Origin: Chitinophagales bacterium
Lineage (GTDB): Bacteria > Bacteroidota > Bacteroidia > Chitinophagales > Chitinophagaceae
Direction: 5' to 3'
Assembly: GCA_017303455.1 (NCBI GenBank)
Contig: JAFLBM010000003.1
Location: 62,001-126,000 of the forward strand
Length of the DNA: 64,000 nt
Of the stretch, positions 18,905 to 27,763 are shown one piece after another (the first letter of the stretch is position 1; every line of letters begins with the position of its first letter). The notes below the pieces were generated by a model. That model saw nothing but the letters and a program-made list of their open reading frames with translations, was not told the DNA's origin and searched no databases. The translations under genes and the position numbers were made by a program.

Positions 18905-18933
18905 TTGTTTTTTGGTCATAAACAGTACCTTTG
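18905..18933 (+). promoter_or_regulatory. Bacteroidota promoter ahead of the PorT-like gene
   Basis: TTG at 18905-18907, 18 bases, then TACCTTTG at 18926-18933, an exact -33/-7 pair. The next start codon is at 19094, giving a leader of about 155 bases. A short GGGA..TCCC hairpin is visible in the leader, but it fits no riboswitch class I know. Confidence 0.6.
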
Positions 18934-19093
18934 CCCCGCTATAAAAAATGATTTTTTTTACATCAGGTTTCTGCTAATTTTATCGCATTATAGCCTGTGA
19001 TCAAATCAGGGACATTCCCGAAATCCCGTTAAAAAGAGTAGGGCGCCTTTACCGAAAAGCGAAACGAGTAGGTACATACAAAACTGCTGTGTT

Positions 19094-19735
19094 ATGAAAA
19101 AGACGTTTTCTATTTTGGCTGTATTTCTTTTTGCCCTGCATATCGCAGGATTTTCCCAATCTTCAAGAGTAGGTCTTACAGGAGGATTCACGATCAGTGA
19201 TATCATGGGTAATCAGAACCAGATGAACCATAATGTAAAAACCGGTTATACGGTCGGCATACTGGTGAACACTCCACTCGGTGGAAAATTCAGCTTTCAG
19301 CCATCTCTTAACTATGTACAAAAAGGAAACCTGCTGAAAGAGGATGCGAATGTAAAAGTGATCAATGCCCTTCGCTATGTGGAGGTTCCATTCAATTTCC
19401 TGTACAGCACCAATGGTACAAATGGCGGTTTTTTTGTAGGACTCGGCCCAACCCTTTCTTTCAATGTTCCTTCTAAAAGAATAACTGAGAATAAAAAGAC
19501 TGAAAAGAAAACCTCTACCGATATCATTTTCGGCGAAACAGCAGCAGCCGATTTCAGGGGTATTGATTATGGCGCTAATGCAGTACTGGGATACCGGTTG
19601 CCCGGTGGCTTTTTTGCCCAGGCTTATTACAACCAGGGTATCAGGAACCTGGTGACAGGTGAAGTGGTTGGCGACAAAAAAATGAGGAATGCCTGCTTTG
19701 GCATCCAGATCGGTTTCCTGTTCAATAATAAATAA
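19094..19735 (+). CDS. PorT-like outer membrane beta-barrel protein
   Basis: A 213-residue protein with a signal peptide ending near AGFSQ and the PorT/OMP_b-brl_2 pattern of an 8-strand barrel: VGLTGGFTISDI, YTVGILVNTPLGGKFSFQPSLNYVQKG split over two strands, LRYVEVPFNFLY, GGFFVGLGPTLSF and YGANAVLGYRLPGGFFAQAYYNQGI, again over two strands. It ends on an aromatic-rich strand. The exact role is unknown; PorT itself works in type IX secretion, but this wider family is structural or a porin. Monocistronic between a strong promoter and a strong terminator. Confidence 0.87.
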   Translation: MKKTFSILAVFLFALHIAGFSQSSRVGLTGGFTISDIMGNQNQMNHNVKTGYTVGILVNTPLGGKFSFQPSLNYVQKGNLLKEDANVKVINALRYVEVPFNFLYSTNGTNGGFFVGLGPTLSFNVPSKRITENKKTEKKTSTDIIFGETAAADFRGIDYGANAVLGYRLPGGFFAQAYYNQGIRNLVTGEVVGDKKMRNACFGIQIGFLFNNK

Positions 19736-19754
19736 GTAACGTCTTCATTATACC

Positions 19755-19787
19755 AGGAAAGCCCCGCAAACCGGGGCTTTCCTGTTT
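19755..19787 (+). terminator. Intrinsic terminator after the PorT-like gene
   Basis: A perfect 12-bp stem, AGGAAAGCCCCG paired with CGGGGCTTTCCT around a 5-base loop, then GTTTCT. It also lies just past the stop of the convergent DUF4197 gene, so it may serve both strands. Confidence 0.85.
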
Positions 19788-19821
19788 CTATTGCCTTCCA
19801 TCCGGCCGAAAGAATACATTT

Positions 19822-20538
19822 TTACTTTCCGCCAAATACTTTTTTCAGCAGGTCGCTTGTTCTTGCCAGCGGATTCGCCCTGATATTGGCTTCTTCTTTA
19901 GCCACCTGGTCAAATAATGCATCCACCGCTTTACCCACCACAAACGAAGTCAGGTCAGGATTGATCTTCTTGAAAGTGGTGGGAAACTTGTTATAGGTGG
20001 TTACGATATCCCCATAATACTTGGTCGCTTCAGTTTTTTCCAGGGAGCTCTGAACAGAAGGCGTAAAAGCAGCGACCAGTTTGGCCGTTGTCTTTTGTTT
20101 GAAGTATTGAGTGGCAGCATCTTTATTCCCTTTCAGGATATTGAGCGCATCGGTGATCGTCATTTCCTTGATGGCTTCTACAAAGATCGGTTTGGCAAAA
20201 GCCACCGCATCTTCAGCACCGCGGTTTATAGCGAGTATGGCTTTATCCACCTGGGCACCCATACCGGCTTTGCGTAACGAGGTTTCTATTTTGACCGCAT
20301 CAGGAGGTAAAAACATTTTATAAACCTCACTGCCAAAGAAACCATCGGTCTTATTCAGGTTCAATACGGCGGTGGTCACACCCTGTGTCAGAGCTTCTTT
20401 AATACCCATCCCGGCCTCATCCTGCGAAACGCCTGTGGCATTTTTCTTCGGGATCAACTTAGAAAGATTGATCTGCGAAAAAGAAGCCATCGGTATTGCT
20501 ACCATAAAAAATAATCCCAGCAGCTGTGTTTTCTTCAT
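19822..20538 (-). CDS. Exported DUF4197 protein
   Basis: A 238-residue protein with a signal peptide starting MKKTQLLGLFFMVAIP, then a helical DUF4197 domain: GIKEALTQGVTTAVLNLNKT, FLPPDAVKIETSLRKAGMG, AINRGAEDAVAFAKPIFVEA, and the C-terminal TSFVVGKAVDALFDQVAKEE. Periplasmic; function unknown. The start at 20538 gives a clean signal peptide and follows TAATTTGG, 20 bases downstream of a TTG, a near-consensus promoter; a start 54 bases upstream would put extra residues before it. Confidence 0.88.
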   Translation of the reverse strand: MKKTQLLGLFFMVAIPMASFSQINLSKLIPKKNATGVSQDEAGMGIKEALTQGVTTAVLNLNKTDGFFGSEVYKMFLPPDAVKIETSLRKAGMGAQVDKAILAINRGAEDAVAFAKPIFVEAIKEMTITDALNILKGNKDAATQYFKQKTTAKLVAAFTPSVQSSLEKTEATKYYGDIVTTYNKFPTTFKKINPDLTSFVVGKAVDALFDQVAKEEANIRANPLARTSDLLKKVFGGK

Positions 20539-20707
20539 ACAATTCTGTTTTAAAATATGAGCCAAATTAACTGCCGGTTTCTGTTTCTGCAAACAACCGG
20601 CTATGGTTTGACGATACTTTAAGGGATTTCGTTTGTTACAGCGGAAATTTCCAGTCTTTTGACCCGTGTTCTTACTTTTTTGAGCGAAAAGCTGCTGTTA
20701 CTGCCAG

Positions 20708-20738
20708 TTGGTCTGCTGGGGCTTAACCAGTACCTTTG
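20708..20738 (+). promoter_or_regulatory. Bacteroidota promoter for lysS
   Basis: TTG at 20708-20710, 20 bases, then TACCTTTG at 20731-20738, an exact -7 box, 22 bases before the lysS ATG. Confidence 0.7.
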
Positions 20739-20760
20739 CCGCCGCTAATAGTAAAGAATA

Positions 20761-22299
20761 ATGAGTACACAACACTTATCAGAACAGGAACAGCTGCGCA
20801 GGGAAAAACTGGCGGAAATGATCATGATGGGCATTGAGCCCTACCCGGCTCCTTTATTCCCGGTCAACAGTAATTCTGTTTATATCAAAGAAAATTATAA
20901 AGAAGAGACAAAGGAACAGTTTGCTGATGTTTGCCTGGCCGGCCGCATCATGAGTGTCCGGGATATGGGTAAAGCAAATTTTGCCGTGCTACAGGATGCG
21001 CAGGGACGTATCCAGTTATATATCCGCCGCGATGATATTTGTCCCGGGGAAGATAAAAGCCTCTATGATATTGTCTGGAAAAAATTGATTGATATCGGGG
21101 ATATCGTTGGTATCAAAGGCTATGCTTTTATTACCAAGACCGGAGAAACTTCGGTGCATGTAAAAGAACTGACGGTACTGAGTAAATCACTCCGTCCTTT
21201 ACCCATCGTTAAAGAAGCAGATGGTGAAACCTTTGATGCCGTGACCGACCCGGAATTCCGTTATCGCCAGCGTTATGCCGACCTGATCATTAACCCCGCG
21301 GTAAAAGAAGTATTTACCAAAAGAACAAAACTGGTGAACTCTATCCGCCAGTTCCTGAACGAAAGAGGTGCTTTGGAAGTGGATACACCGGTGTTGCAAA
21401 GTATTCCAGGCGGTGCGGCGGCAAGACCCTTCACCACCCACCATAATGCACTGGATATTCCGTTGTACCTGCGTATTGCCAACGAACTCTATTTAAAGAG
21501 ACTGATCGTGGGTGGTTTTGACTGGGTCTATGAATTCAGCCGCAATTTCCGCAATGAAGGAATGGACCGGACCCATAATCCCGAATTCACCATTCTTGAA
21601 TTCTATACCGCTTATAAAGATTACCTGTGGATGATGGAAACCACGGAGCAATTGCTGGAGAAAGCCGCGGTTGATGTGTGCGGTTCAACAGATGTTCCTG
21701 TTGGCAGCAATACCATTTCCTTCAAAGCGCCATTCAAACGTATCAGTATTTACGAAGCGATAAAAGAACATACCGGCTTTGATGTAAGCAATATGAGTGA
21801 AGAACATTTACTGAGTGTATGTAAACAGTTAAGAATTGAAACCGATAAATCCATGGGCCGGGCCAAACTGATCGATGCGATCTTTGGCGAGAAATGCGAA
21901 AAGAATTATGTGCAGCCCACGTTTATCATTGATTACCCGGTGGAGATGAGCCCGTTGACGAAACGGCATCGCAGCAAACAGGGATTGGTAGAGCGATTTG
22001 AATTAATGATCAACGGGAAAGAGATCGCTAATGCGTACAGTGAATTAAATGACCCGCTGGATCAGAGAGATCGTTTTGAAGAACAGGTGAAACTGATGGA
22101 AAGGGGTGATGATGAAGCCATGTTCATTGACCATGATTTTCTCAGGGCCCTGGAATACGGGATGCCGCCTACTGCAGGTATTGGTTTTGGCATTGACAGG
22201 CTGTGCATGTTGCTCACCAACCAGCCTTCGATACAGGATGTATTACTCTTCCCGCAGATGAGACCAGAAAAAACAGAAGAGACAAAAACAAAAGAATAA
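20761..22299 (+). CDS. lysS: Lysine--tRNA ligase, class II
   Basis: A 512-residue class II aminoacyl-tRNA synthetase that charges tRNA-Lys in the cytoplasm. The OB-fold anticodon domain (about 55-150, with [20 protein letters not shown]) is followed by motif 1 ([23 protein letters not shown], read in two parts), motif 2 ([20 protein letters not shown]) and motif 3 ([14 protein letters not shown]). Length and order match bacterial LysRS. Strong promoter upstream and a hairpin terminator downstream, so monocistronic. Confidence 0.97.
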   Translation: MSTQHLSEQEQLRREKLAEMIMMGIEPYPAPLFPVNSNSVYIKENYKEETKEQFADVCLAGRIMSVRDMGKANFAVLQDAQGRIQLYIRRDDICPGEDKSLYDIVWKKLIDIGDIVGIKGYAFITKTGETSVHVKELTVLSKSLRPLPIVKEADGETFDAVTDPEFRYRQRYADLIINPAVKEVFTKRTKLVNSIRQFLNERGALEVDTPVLQSIPGGAAARPFTTHHNALDIPLYLRIANELYLKRLIVGGFDWVYEFSRNFRNEGMDRTHNPEFTILEFYTAYKDYLWMMETTEQLLEKAAVDVCGSTDVPVGSNTISFKAPFKRISIYEAIKEHTGFDVSNMSEEHLLSVCKQLRIETDKSMGRAKLIDAIFGEKCEKNYVQPTFIIDYPVEMSPLTKRHRSKQGLVERFELMINGKEIANAYSELNDPLDQRDRFEEQVKLMERGDDEAMFIDHDFLRALEYGMPPTAGIGFGIDRLCMLLTNQPSIQDVLLFPQMRPEKTEETKTKE

Positions 22300-22314
22300 G
22301 AAAAGAAGCTGCAT

Positions 22315-22347
22315 AAAAAATCCCGGAGCTGTTCCGGGATTTTTTTT
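22315..22347. terminator. Bidirectional terminator between lysS and the SDR gene
   Basis: AAAAAATCCCGGA, loop GCTGT, then TCCGGGATTTTTTTT. The A-run on one side and T-run on the other allow termination in both directions; the converging SDR gene ends only 3 bases away. Confidence 0.88.
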
Positions 22348-22349
22348 AC

Positions 22350-23171
22350 TTAATCCACAAAAAGATCAGTGTATAAATTAGCTCCCGGCACCACGGAGTA
22401 ATGACCGAGATCGGTAATACCCTCTGCGGCAAATACCTGTTCATCAATAAAACAATTACCCGTGCATTGTGCAGCAGGTTTACTGAAAATATAATGAGCT
22501 GCATCGGCAAGAATATCCGGTGTGCGGCTCATCTTGGCCAGCACTTCACCACCGAGTAAATTTCGAACAGCCGCTGTATCAATTGTTGTTCTTGGCCAAA
22601 GTGAATTGGCAGCTATATTGTACTGCTTCAGTTCAGCCGCCCAGCCCATCGTCATCATACTCATATTAAACTTTGTGAGTGTATAGGCAATATGTCCGGC
22701 CAGCCATTTTGGTTTAAGATTTACCGGTGGTGATAACGTGAGTATATGTGCATTCGCTGATTTTTTCAAATGCGGGATACAGGCTTTGGTAACAAAAAAT
22801 GTTCCCCGCACATTGATATCATACATGAGGTCAAACCGCTTGGGATCGGTTTGCTCAGTAGGGGTTAATGAAATAGCCGATGCATTATTGACCAGTATAT
22901 CAATACCTCCGAATTCGGCTACCGCTTTATCAACAGCGGCCTGCACCTGGTCTTCAAAGCGGATATCGCATTGCACGGCCAATCCTTTGCCGCCCGCCTT
23001 CTCCATTTCTTCAGCCGCCGAATAAATAGTGCCTCCCAGTTTGGCATTCTCTTCCGTTGATTTGGCCGCCACCACTACATTGGCCCCTTCTTTTGCCAGT
23101 TTAAGCCCGATCGCTTTCCCTATACCCCTGCTGGCACCGGTGATAAATACAGTTTTGTTTTTGAACGACAT
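22350..23171 (-). CDS. Short-chain dehydrogenase/reductase (HSDL2-like)
   Basis: A 273-residue cytoplasmic SDR. The Rossmann motif GASRGIGKAIG is at 11-21, then NNASAISL, the catalytic Ser in LTLSPPVN, and the YxxxK pair in YTLTKFN. The TDPKRFDLMYDINVRGTF and SPPVNLKPKW blocks resemble hydroxysteroid dehydrogenase-like 2 and related short-chain enzymes of lipid metabolism, but the substrate is unknown. It converges on lysS. Confidence 0.9.
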   Translation of the reverse strand: MSFKNKTVFITGASRGIGKAIGLKLAKEGANVVVAAKSTEENAKLGGTIYSAAEEMEKAGGKGLAVQCDIRFEDQVQAAVDKAVAEFGGIDILVNNASAISLTPTEQTDPKRFDLMYDINVRGTFFVTKACIPHLKKSANAHILTLSPPVNLKPKWLAGHIAYTLTKFNMSMMTMGWAAELKQYNIAANSLWPRTTIDTAAVRNLLGGEVLAKMSRTPDILADAAHYIFSKPAAQCTGNCFIDEQVFAAEGITDLGHYSVVPGANLYTDLFVD

Positions 23172-23557
23172 GCTTGATTATTAAGTACTGAAGATAAAGA
23201 TTATCCCGTTTTATACGGTGGGCATTTCGTACAGCTACGAAGTTGCTTGTATTTTCAGCAATGGACCAATTCAGCAAATCTGCTCTATGCCATACTGATC
23301 ATGAACCTTAGTTTTGAACCGAAGTTGAACAACAGCTTCACCATAACCAACAGCGTCCCGTTTCTGAATCCTGATATCCAATCGAAAAACCTGAGCTAAC
23401 AACTATGGAACCCAACAACTAAAACACCTGTTACGCTCAACACATTGAAAAGCTTCCTGCTCTTAACGGAGAGGAGGCTTTTCTCATTAAACTATGCGCT
23501 GTGCCGGGCTCATTGAAGAAGCCCGGTGCCTGAAAAATTCTGGCCTGAAAAAAATAA
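23172..23557. other. 386-bp intergenic region without a gene
   Basis: No convincing coding frame was seen on either strand. Two hairpins occupy the right half: a long imperfect one at 23447-23483 (GAAAAGC...GCTTTTC arms) and one at 23504-23526 just past the lptC stop. The left part has no structure I recognise. Confidence 0.6.
23504..23526 (-). terminator. Probable terminator hairpin after lptC
   Basis: CCGGGCT and AGCCCGG arms (7 bp, extendable with mismatches to about 10) around a 9-base loop, 32 bases past the lptC stop. A second, longer hairpin follows at 23483-23447. There is no strong U-run, so termination is likely but not certain. Confidence 0.5.
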
Positions 23558-24133
23558 TTATTGAGGAAATCCTGCTTCCGAAACTTTAACGGTGCCGGTC
23601 GGTTCTTTGAACGTAATGCTGTTCAGGTCTTGTGTGGCGACAAGGCCCTTGCCTCCGTAGATATTTTTATTGAGTCCGTGATAAGTGGCATACTTGTCCG
23701 TATAAAAAATTTGCAGGTTCTGGTCCCACCAGAGATCCGGGGCTTTCAGGGTATCGCCTTTCACCGTGATCACCACCACGCTGTCTCTTAAATACACTTT
23801 ATTCTGGTTCTCAAAATACTTTCCATACTTACTGTCTAACCAGGTTTCCTTTTCGGTACTGTCATTATAAAAATCGCAGTGCAGTGAGTTAGGGAATTCA
23901 AGATAGATGGTATCCGACATCACTCTTAACATCAGTGGCGAGGTTAGTTTTGCCTTAATGATACCATCCTGGCTCAGGTAGCTTTCAATATGCTTTGCTT
24001 CTTCCACCATCACTTTATTCTCACTCCAGGCTTTGATCGTTTTTTCATCATTCTCACAACTCCAAAGCAAACAGCAGCTCATAAGAAGAGCTGCTGCTAA
24101 AAATCTTGTATGTAGTGAAAAAAACTTAGTCAT
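23558..24133 (-). CDS. lptC: LPS export ABC transporter periplasmic protein LptC
   Basis: A 191-residue LptC-like protein. The hydrophobic N-terminus ends in LLWSCEND, a lipobox-like Cys, so it may be a lipoprotein instead of carrying the usual LptC transmembrane anchor. The mature part has the LptC/OstA beta-jellyroll strands (IIKAKLTSPLMLRV, LDSKYGKYFENQNKVYLRDSV in two strands, TLKAPDLWWDQ). LptC passes LPS from LptBFG to LptA. The ATG at 24133 overlaps the stop of the upstream barrel gene by 8 bases (ATGACTAA), indicating coupling. In Bacteroidota lptC regularly follows coaX. Confidence 0.85.
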   Translation of the reverse strand: MTKFFSLHTRFLAAALLMSCCLLWSCENDEKTIKAWSENKVMVEEAKHIESYLSQDGIIKAKLTSPLMLRVMSDTIYLEFPNSLHCDFYNDSTEKETWLDSKYGKYFENQNKVYLRDSVVVITVKGDTLKAPDLWWDQNLQIFYTDKYATYHGLNKNIYGGKGLVATQDLNSITFKEPTGTVKVSEAGFPQ

Positions 24134-25574
24134 ATTTACGCTTAACGAACCAAACATCACTGAGTGAGAAACCTAAAGAGAAGCGAAATAAATTTTCTTT
24201 CAGCAAATTATCATTATTACCTCTCTTGATAAATTCAAAAGCCATATTAATAACGGTGGCCTGGCCCGGTGCCTGTCGGCTTTGTGCCAATGGTAAGCCC
24301 AAACCTAAAGTAGCTCCAAACACGGGAAGTTTTTTATCCACTTTAATATAGTCAGGACCAATAAAGAAGCCGGCCCGGTAGGCTACATTACTGAAATAAT
24401 TCCTCTTAGGTGCAGGGCGCAATTGTGTTCCTACTCTCAGTTCCCATTTATTAGCTACAAAATCAGTTTGCCCGTAAAAACGGTAATCAGCCCAGTTCTG
24501 CTGGCTGAAATCAACCCCGATCAGCCAACCCGCTTCTTTGGGTAGTGCTTCTTTCTCATACGTAAACCCTATGGTATATGAAACCGGGTAATCAATCGTT
24601 CCTTTGATATCTGATTTGATGGATACACTGTCTAACTGCAGGTTGCCTTGTGTGGCATCTACAAAATAGGTTTGGCGGATGATATCCTGTTTGCCATTCA
24701 GTTTCTGCCCCCAGTTGCCATAAGCACCAATGGTCAAAAATTGTCTTTTTGTTTCGTTGAGCATCTTCCTGTAGACCAGGCCTGCATTGAAATACAGGTT
24801 GCCGAAAGTGGTCCTGTTTTCAAAATTTCCCCGGTAATATTCAACCGTATCATTGAGCAGGGTGCGGCGGGTACTGTAATCTTTTTTACCAAATAAGTAA
24901 CCGGCATTGAAACCAATACTCAGGCTTTGTTTATCTTCTCCCCTAGCTGTTTGTTTATTGAATATTTTAAAGCCGGTACCAAATGAAGCAAGATAGGAAC
25001 CGCCATCACCGGTATATTCTGTATAAGCACTGTCGATCGGCTGACCAGTTCCGGGATCAAATAATCTTTCCCGTTGTGCTATCTTATAACTGATCCTTGA
25101 AACCGGGCGAAGGCCAAAACTCATACCCCAGTTCTTTTTCAGCGGCACACCTACCTGTATATGGGAGAACAGGGCATTACTCGCTACAAACTTGGTGGGA
25201 TTGTTTTGCTCTCTCAAGGTCCGGCTTTCGAAGTTCATTCCGATATCCAGGATAGCACGGCCCGAAGTCACTTTGTTGGACTTGGCTTCCTTGGCGGCAA
25301 TGAAATGAGAATACGATGCCGGGTTATTAAAATTGATAGACAGACCGTAATTATCGATATAAGCGGCGGAAATTCCTCCCATTCCTCTTGTATTGATATT
25401 GGTGGAGGGAACAAGGTCGCCAATACCATAACGGGTATAGGGCGAATTGTCCTGCGCCATGGTTACAGTGCCGGAAAAGACAGAAAAGAAAGCAACGAGA
25501 ATAACGCTTAAAGCAGTTGGTTTAAGGTATAATCCATTGATTTTCTTAGGGGTTGTTGACTTCACTAATTGCAT
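24126..25574 (-). CDS. Outer membrane barrel protein, FadL/PorV-like
   Basis: A 482-residue protein with a long basic N-terminus, a signal hydrophobic core (VILVAFFSVFSG) and cleavage near TMAQ. The mature start NSPYTRYGIGDLVPSTNINT and the line RGMGGISAAYIDNYGLSINF recall the FadL-like barrels of Bacteroidota, with alternating amphipathic strands through to the C-terminal RFSLGFSLSDVWFVKRKYD. Probably a 14-strand channel for hydrophobic compounds or an LPS-related partner, given the coupling with lptC. It overlaps coaX by 29 bases. Confidence 0.83.
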   Translation of the reverse strand: MQLVKSTTPKKINGLYLKPTALSVILVAFFSVFSGTVTMAQDNSPYTRYGIGDLVPSTNINTRGMGGISAAYIDNYGLSINFNNPASYSHFIAAKEAKSNKVTSGRAILDIGMNFESRTLREQNNPTKFVASNALFSHIQVGVPLKKNWGMSFGLRPVSRISYKIAQRERLFDPGTGQPIDSAYTEYTGDGGSYLASFGTGFKIFNKQTARGEDKQSLSIGFNAGYLFGKKDYSTRRTLLNDTVEYYRGNFENRTTFGNLYFNAGLVYRKMLNETKRQFLTIGAYGNWGQKLNGKQDIIRQTYFVDATQGNLQLDSVSIKSDIKGTIDYPVSYTIGFTYEKEALPKEAGWLIGVDFSQQNWADYRFYGQTDFVANKWELRVGTQLRPAPKRNYFSNVAYRAGFFIGPDYIKVDKKLPVFGATLGLGLPLAQSRQAPGQATVINMAFEFIKRGNNDNLLKENLFRFSLGFSLSDVWFVKRKYD

Positions 25575-26274
25575 ATAGACCCTTAAAGATTAGATCAGGG
25601 TCTGCAAATATCTTGTTTTTCAGGTGTGAACCCAAATGCACTAAATCCCCCCCGGTTAACAGCACGTTAAAGTTCCTGAACTTTTGGCGGTAATCATCGA
25701 TGAAACCATCCATTTCCCGGGCCAATCCCAACACGGCACCGCTGAGCAGGTTGGTGCTGGTATCATATCCAATTAAGGGAACATTGCTGTCAGCCTTTAC
25801 CAGTGGCAGCTTAGCGGTGAACTGGTGCATGGCTTTCAGCCGCATTTCCAATCCCGGCGATATTGCCCCGCCGACGAACTCATGGTATTTATTAATGAAG
25901 TTGTATGTAACACAGGAACCCATTCCAATAACCAGGTTATTTTTTGTCGGGTAATATTTCACCGCAGCCGCACATAACGCCAGCCGGTCGGCACCAATGC
26001 TTTCCGGCTTACCCACCGGGGTGGTAAAAGCTACTTTGGTCAGGTGGCTGAGCTTATGAAATTGGGTGGCTGCCGCCAGCACTTCTTCAATGGCCACATT
26101 ATGATCGATAACAGAGGATAAAATAGATTTTGTGGGTTTATATTTCCCGATCAGTTCGTTGATCGCAGCTGTCGAATCCTCTTCCAGCACCAGTACGGTT
26201 TCGATCTGCTTTTTTTTAAAGACCGCTACCTTTTTTCTTGTATTTCCGAAATCGAAGCAAAGTGTTACTGACAT
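25546..26274 (-). CDS. coaX: Type III pantothenate kinase
   Basis: A 242-residue CoaX that phosphorylates pantothenate, the first step to coenzyme A. It has the ASKHA phosphate motif FDFGNTRKK at the N-terminus, the GADR signature (SIGADRLAL), GSCVTYNFI and the GGAISPGLEMRLKAMHQFTA block, and LLTGGD near the C-terminus. It leads the coaX - barrel - lptC overlapping operon. Confidence 0.95.
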   Translation of the reverse strand: MSVTLCFDFGNTRKKVAVFKKKQIETVLVLEEDSTAAINELIGKYKPTKSILSSVIDHNVAIEEVLAAATQFHKLSHLTKVAFTTPVGKPESIGADRLALCAAAVKYYPTKNNLVIGMGSCVTYNFINKYHEFVGGAISPGLEMRLKAMHQFTAKLPLVKADSNVPLIGYDTSTNLLSGAVLGLAREMDGFIDDYRQKFRNFNVLLTGGDLVHLGSHLKNKIFADPDLIFKGLYAISEVNNP

Positions 26275-26294
26275 GCAAATAGTTTCAAGGTTGA

Positions 26295-26936
26295 TCAGGA
26301 TTGAATATCAAACCCGCCCAGGTTTTTAAAATGCCCGTTCAGTTTGATCTTCTCTTTTAAATGCTCCATCTCGGTGAGCATGGGCAATACTTTGTTCAGG
26401 TGCCGTTTCAAATATTCCTGCCGCTGCCGCTCATCAGTGAGCATTAATAATTCATATTCTTCTTCCAGCGAAAGCCCGATATGATGCGCCACTTCATAGC
26501 TGCTGAGTAATTCATCCGGTTTTTTAAAATCCTTACTCACTTTAAGCACTTCATGCAGGTCATGAATACTTTTCATCACTTTGCGCATCAGCTCCGGCAC
26601 CCCTATTTCATAATTGTCCGGGTAATTCACAATAGCACCGCTGTACAGCTTCTCCGGAATATCTTTTATCAGTTCCAGGATACGGAATACTTTATCGCCC
26701 TTTGTTTTAATATCCATTTCCCCGTTATCATGGATCTTGGATATTTCAGTGATCTGTACCAGCGAACCGAATTCCTGTAATTTATTATCAATAACAGTGG
26801 GAATGCCAAATGATTTTTTTTGCTCATGGCATTCTTTGATCAGTTGCTTATACCTGGGTTCAAAGATGTGCAGGTTCAGGTTCTCCCCCGGGTACACAAC
26901 AACCTCCAGCGGGAATATGGGAATAAAATTCGTCAT
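26295..26936 (-). CDS. LON peptidase substrate-binding domain protein
   Basis: A 213-residue stand-alone LON N-terminal domain: IPIFPLEVVVYPGENLNLHI, FEPRYKQLIKECH, then FGSLVQITEI and a KTKGDKVFRIL strand, ending in a helical segment. There is no ATPase or protease domain. Stand-alone LAN proteins are common in Bacteroidota and of unclear function. It lies 20 bases upstream of coaX and could be cotranscribed. Confidence 0.92.
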   Translation of the reverse strand: MTNFIPIFPLEVVVYPGENLNLHIFEPRYKQLIKECHEQKKSFGIPTVIDNKLQEFGSLVQITEISKIHDNGEMDIKTKGDKVFRILELIKDIPEKLYSGAIVNYPDNYEIGVPELMRKVMKSIHDLHEVLKVSKDFKKPDELLSSYEVAHHIGLSLEEEYELLMLTDERQRQEYLKRHLNKVLPMLTEMEHLKEKIKLNGHFKNLGGFDIQS

Positions 26937-26979
26937 GTTTAGTAAGAAGCAAATTTTTAGAACTACGAATTTCAGGAAT

Positions 26980-27750
26980 TTACTGTAACCCCCCTTGTCC
27001 TGTTTTAGTTATCTCCCTGAGCCGTGCATATTTTAAAAAAGTGTACCAGGCCGTCATTTTTGCACAGATATAGCCGGCATGACCATCCAGGAAGCCCAGC
27101 TTAATGATATAGTAATTGAAAAATGTAAATGCCGGTGATAACCGGAGTTTGAACCAGCTGGCTTTTTTTCCCTGCCGTTTGTACTTCTCTGCATTCAGCA
27201 TGGCGTAATGGAGCATCTTCCGGCTGTATTCTTCCATATCCTTCATGGTCTGGTGCAATACAAATCCTTTTAATCGTTTGACCGATGCCTCAGCAGGCAG
27301 CAGCAGGTTCTCATGTACCGGTGCTTCATCCCATTGCACCCATTTCCGGTTATAGATACGGATATGATGATCACCACCCCACTCCCCGTACTTTAAATGC
27401 TTGGCGCCGAGATAATTTTTGAAACGCAGATCAAAAACCGTTTTTTCATCAACAGCATCGAACTGCTGTAAAGACTGTTTCAGTTCTTCATCAATTGCTT
27501 CATCCGCATCCAGGTTCAATATCCAGTCATATTTGGCCAGTTGCGTGGCCTTGCCTTTTGTTTTGCCAAAACCTTCCCAGGCACCTTCATGCAACTGAAC
27601 GTTGAATTGTTGTAGGATTGATTGTGTACCATCGGTACTGCCGTTATCATACACCACAATATCATCGGTCAACCCCTGCAGGCTTTGCAGGGTCCGGCCA
27701 ATGATAGCGGCTTCATTTTTACAAATAATAACAACAGAAAGTGGCTGCAT
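26980..27750 (-). CDS. Family 2 glycosyltransferase, LPS-core WaaE/KdtX-like
   Basis: A 256-residue GT-A enzyme: SVVIICKNEAAIIGRTLQSL at the N-terminus, YDNGSTDGT, the DxD-type site LNLDADE (about residue 80) and the GGDHHIRIYNRKW block that marks WaaE/KdtX LPS-core beta-glucosyltransferases. It probably adds a sugar to the LPS inner core from a nucleotide-sugar at the membrane face. It follows the O-antigen ligase gene by 13 bases. Confidence 0.9.
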   Translation of the reverse strand: MQPLSVVIICKNEAAIIGRTLQSLQGLTDDIVVYDNGSTDGTQSILQQFNVQLHEGAWEGFGKTKGKATQLAKYDWILNLDADEAIDEELKQSLQQFDAVDEKTVFDLRFKNYLGAKHLKYGEWGGDHHIRIYNRKWVQWDEAPVHENLLLPAEASVKRLKGFVLHQTMKDMEEYSRKMLHYAMLNAEKYKRQGKKASWFKLRLSPAFTFFNYYIIKLGFLDGHAGYICAKMTAWYTFLKYARLREITKTGQGGLQ

Positions 27751-27763
27751 AGTTTTGCAAAGA

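Noticed and set aside
18811..19093. A known riboswitch in the PorT-like leader
   Set aside because: No conserved core of any class I can recognise; only a small hairpin.
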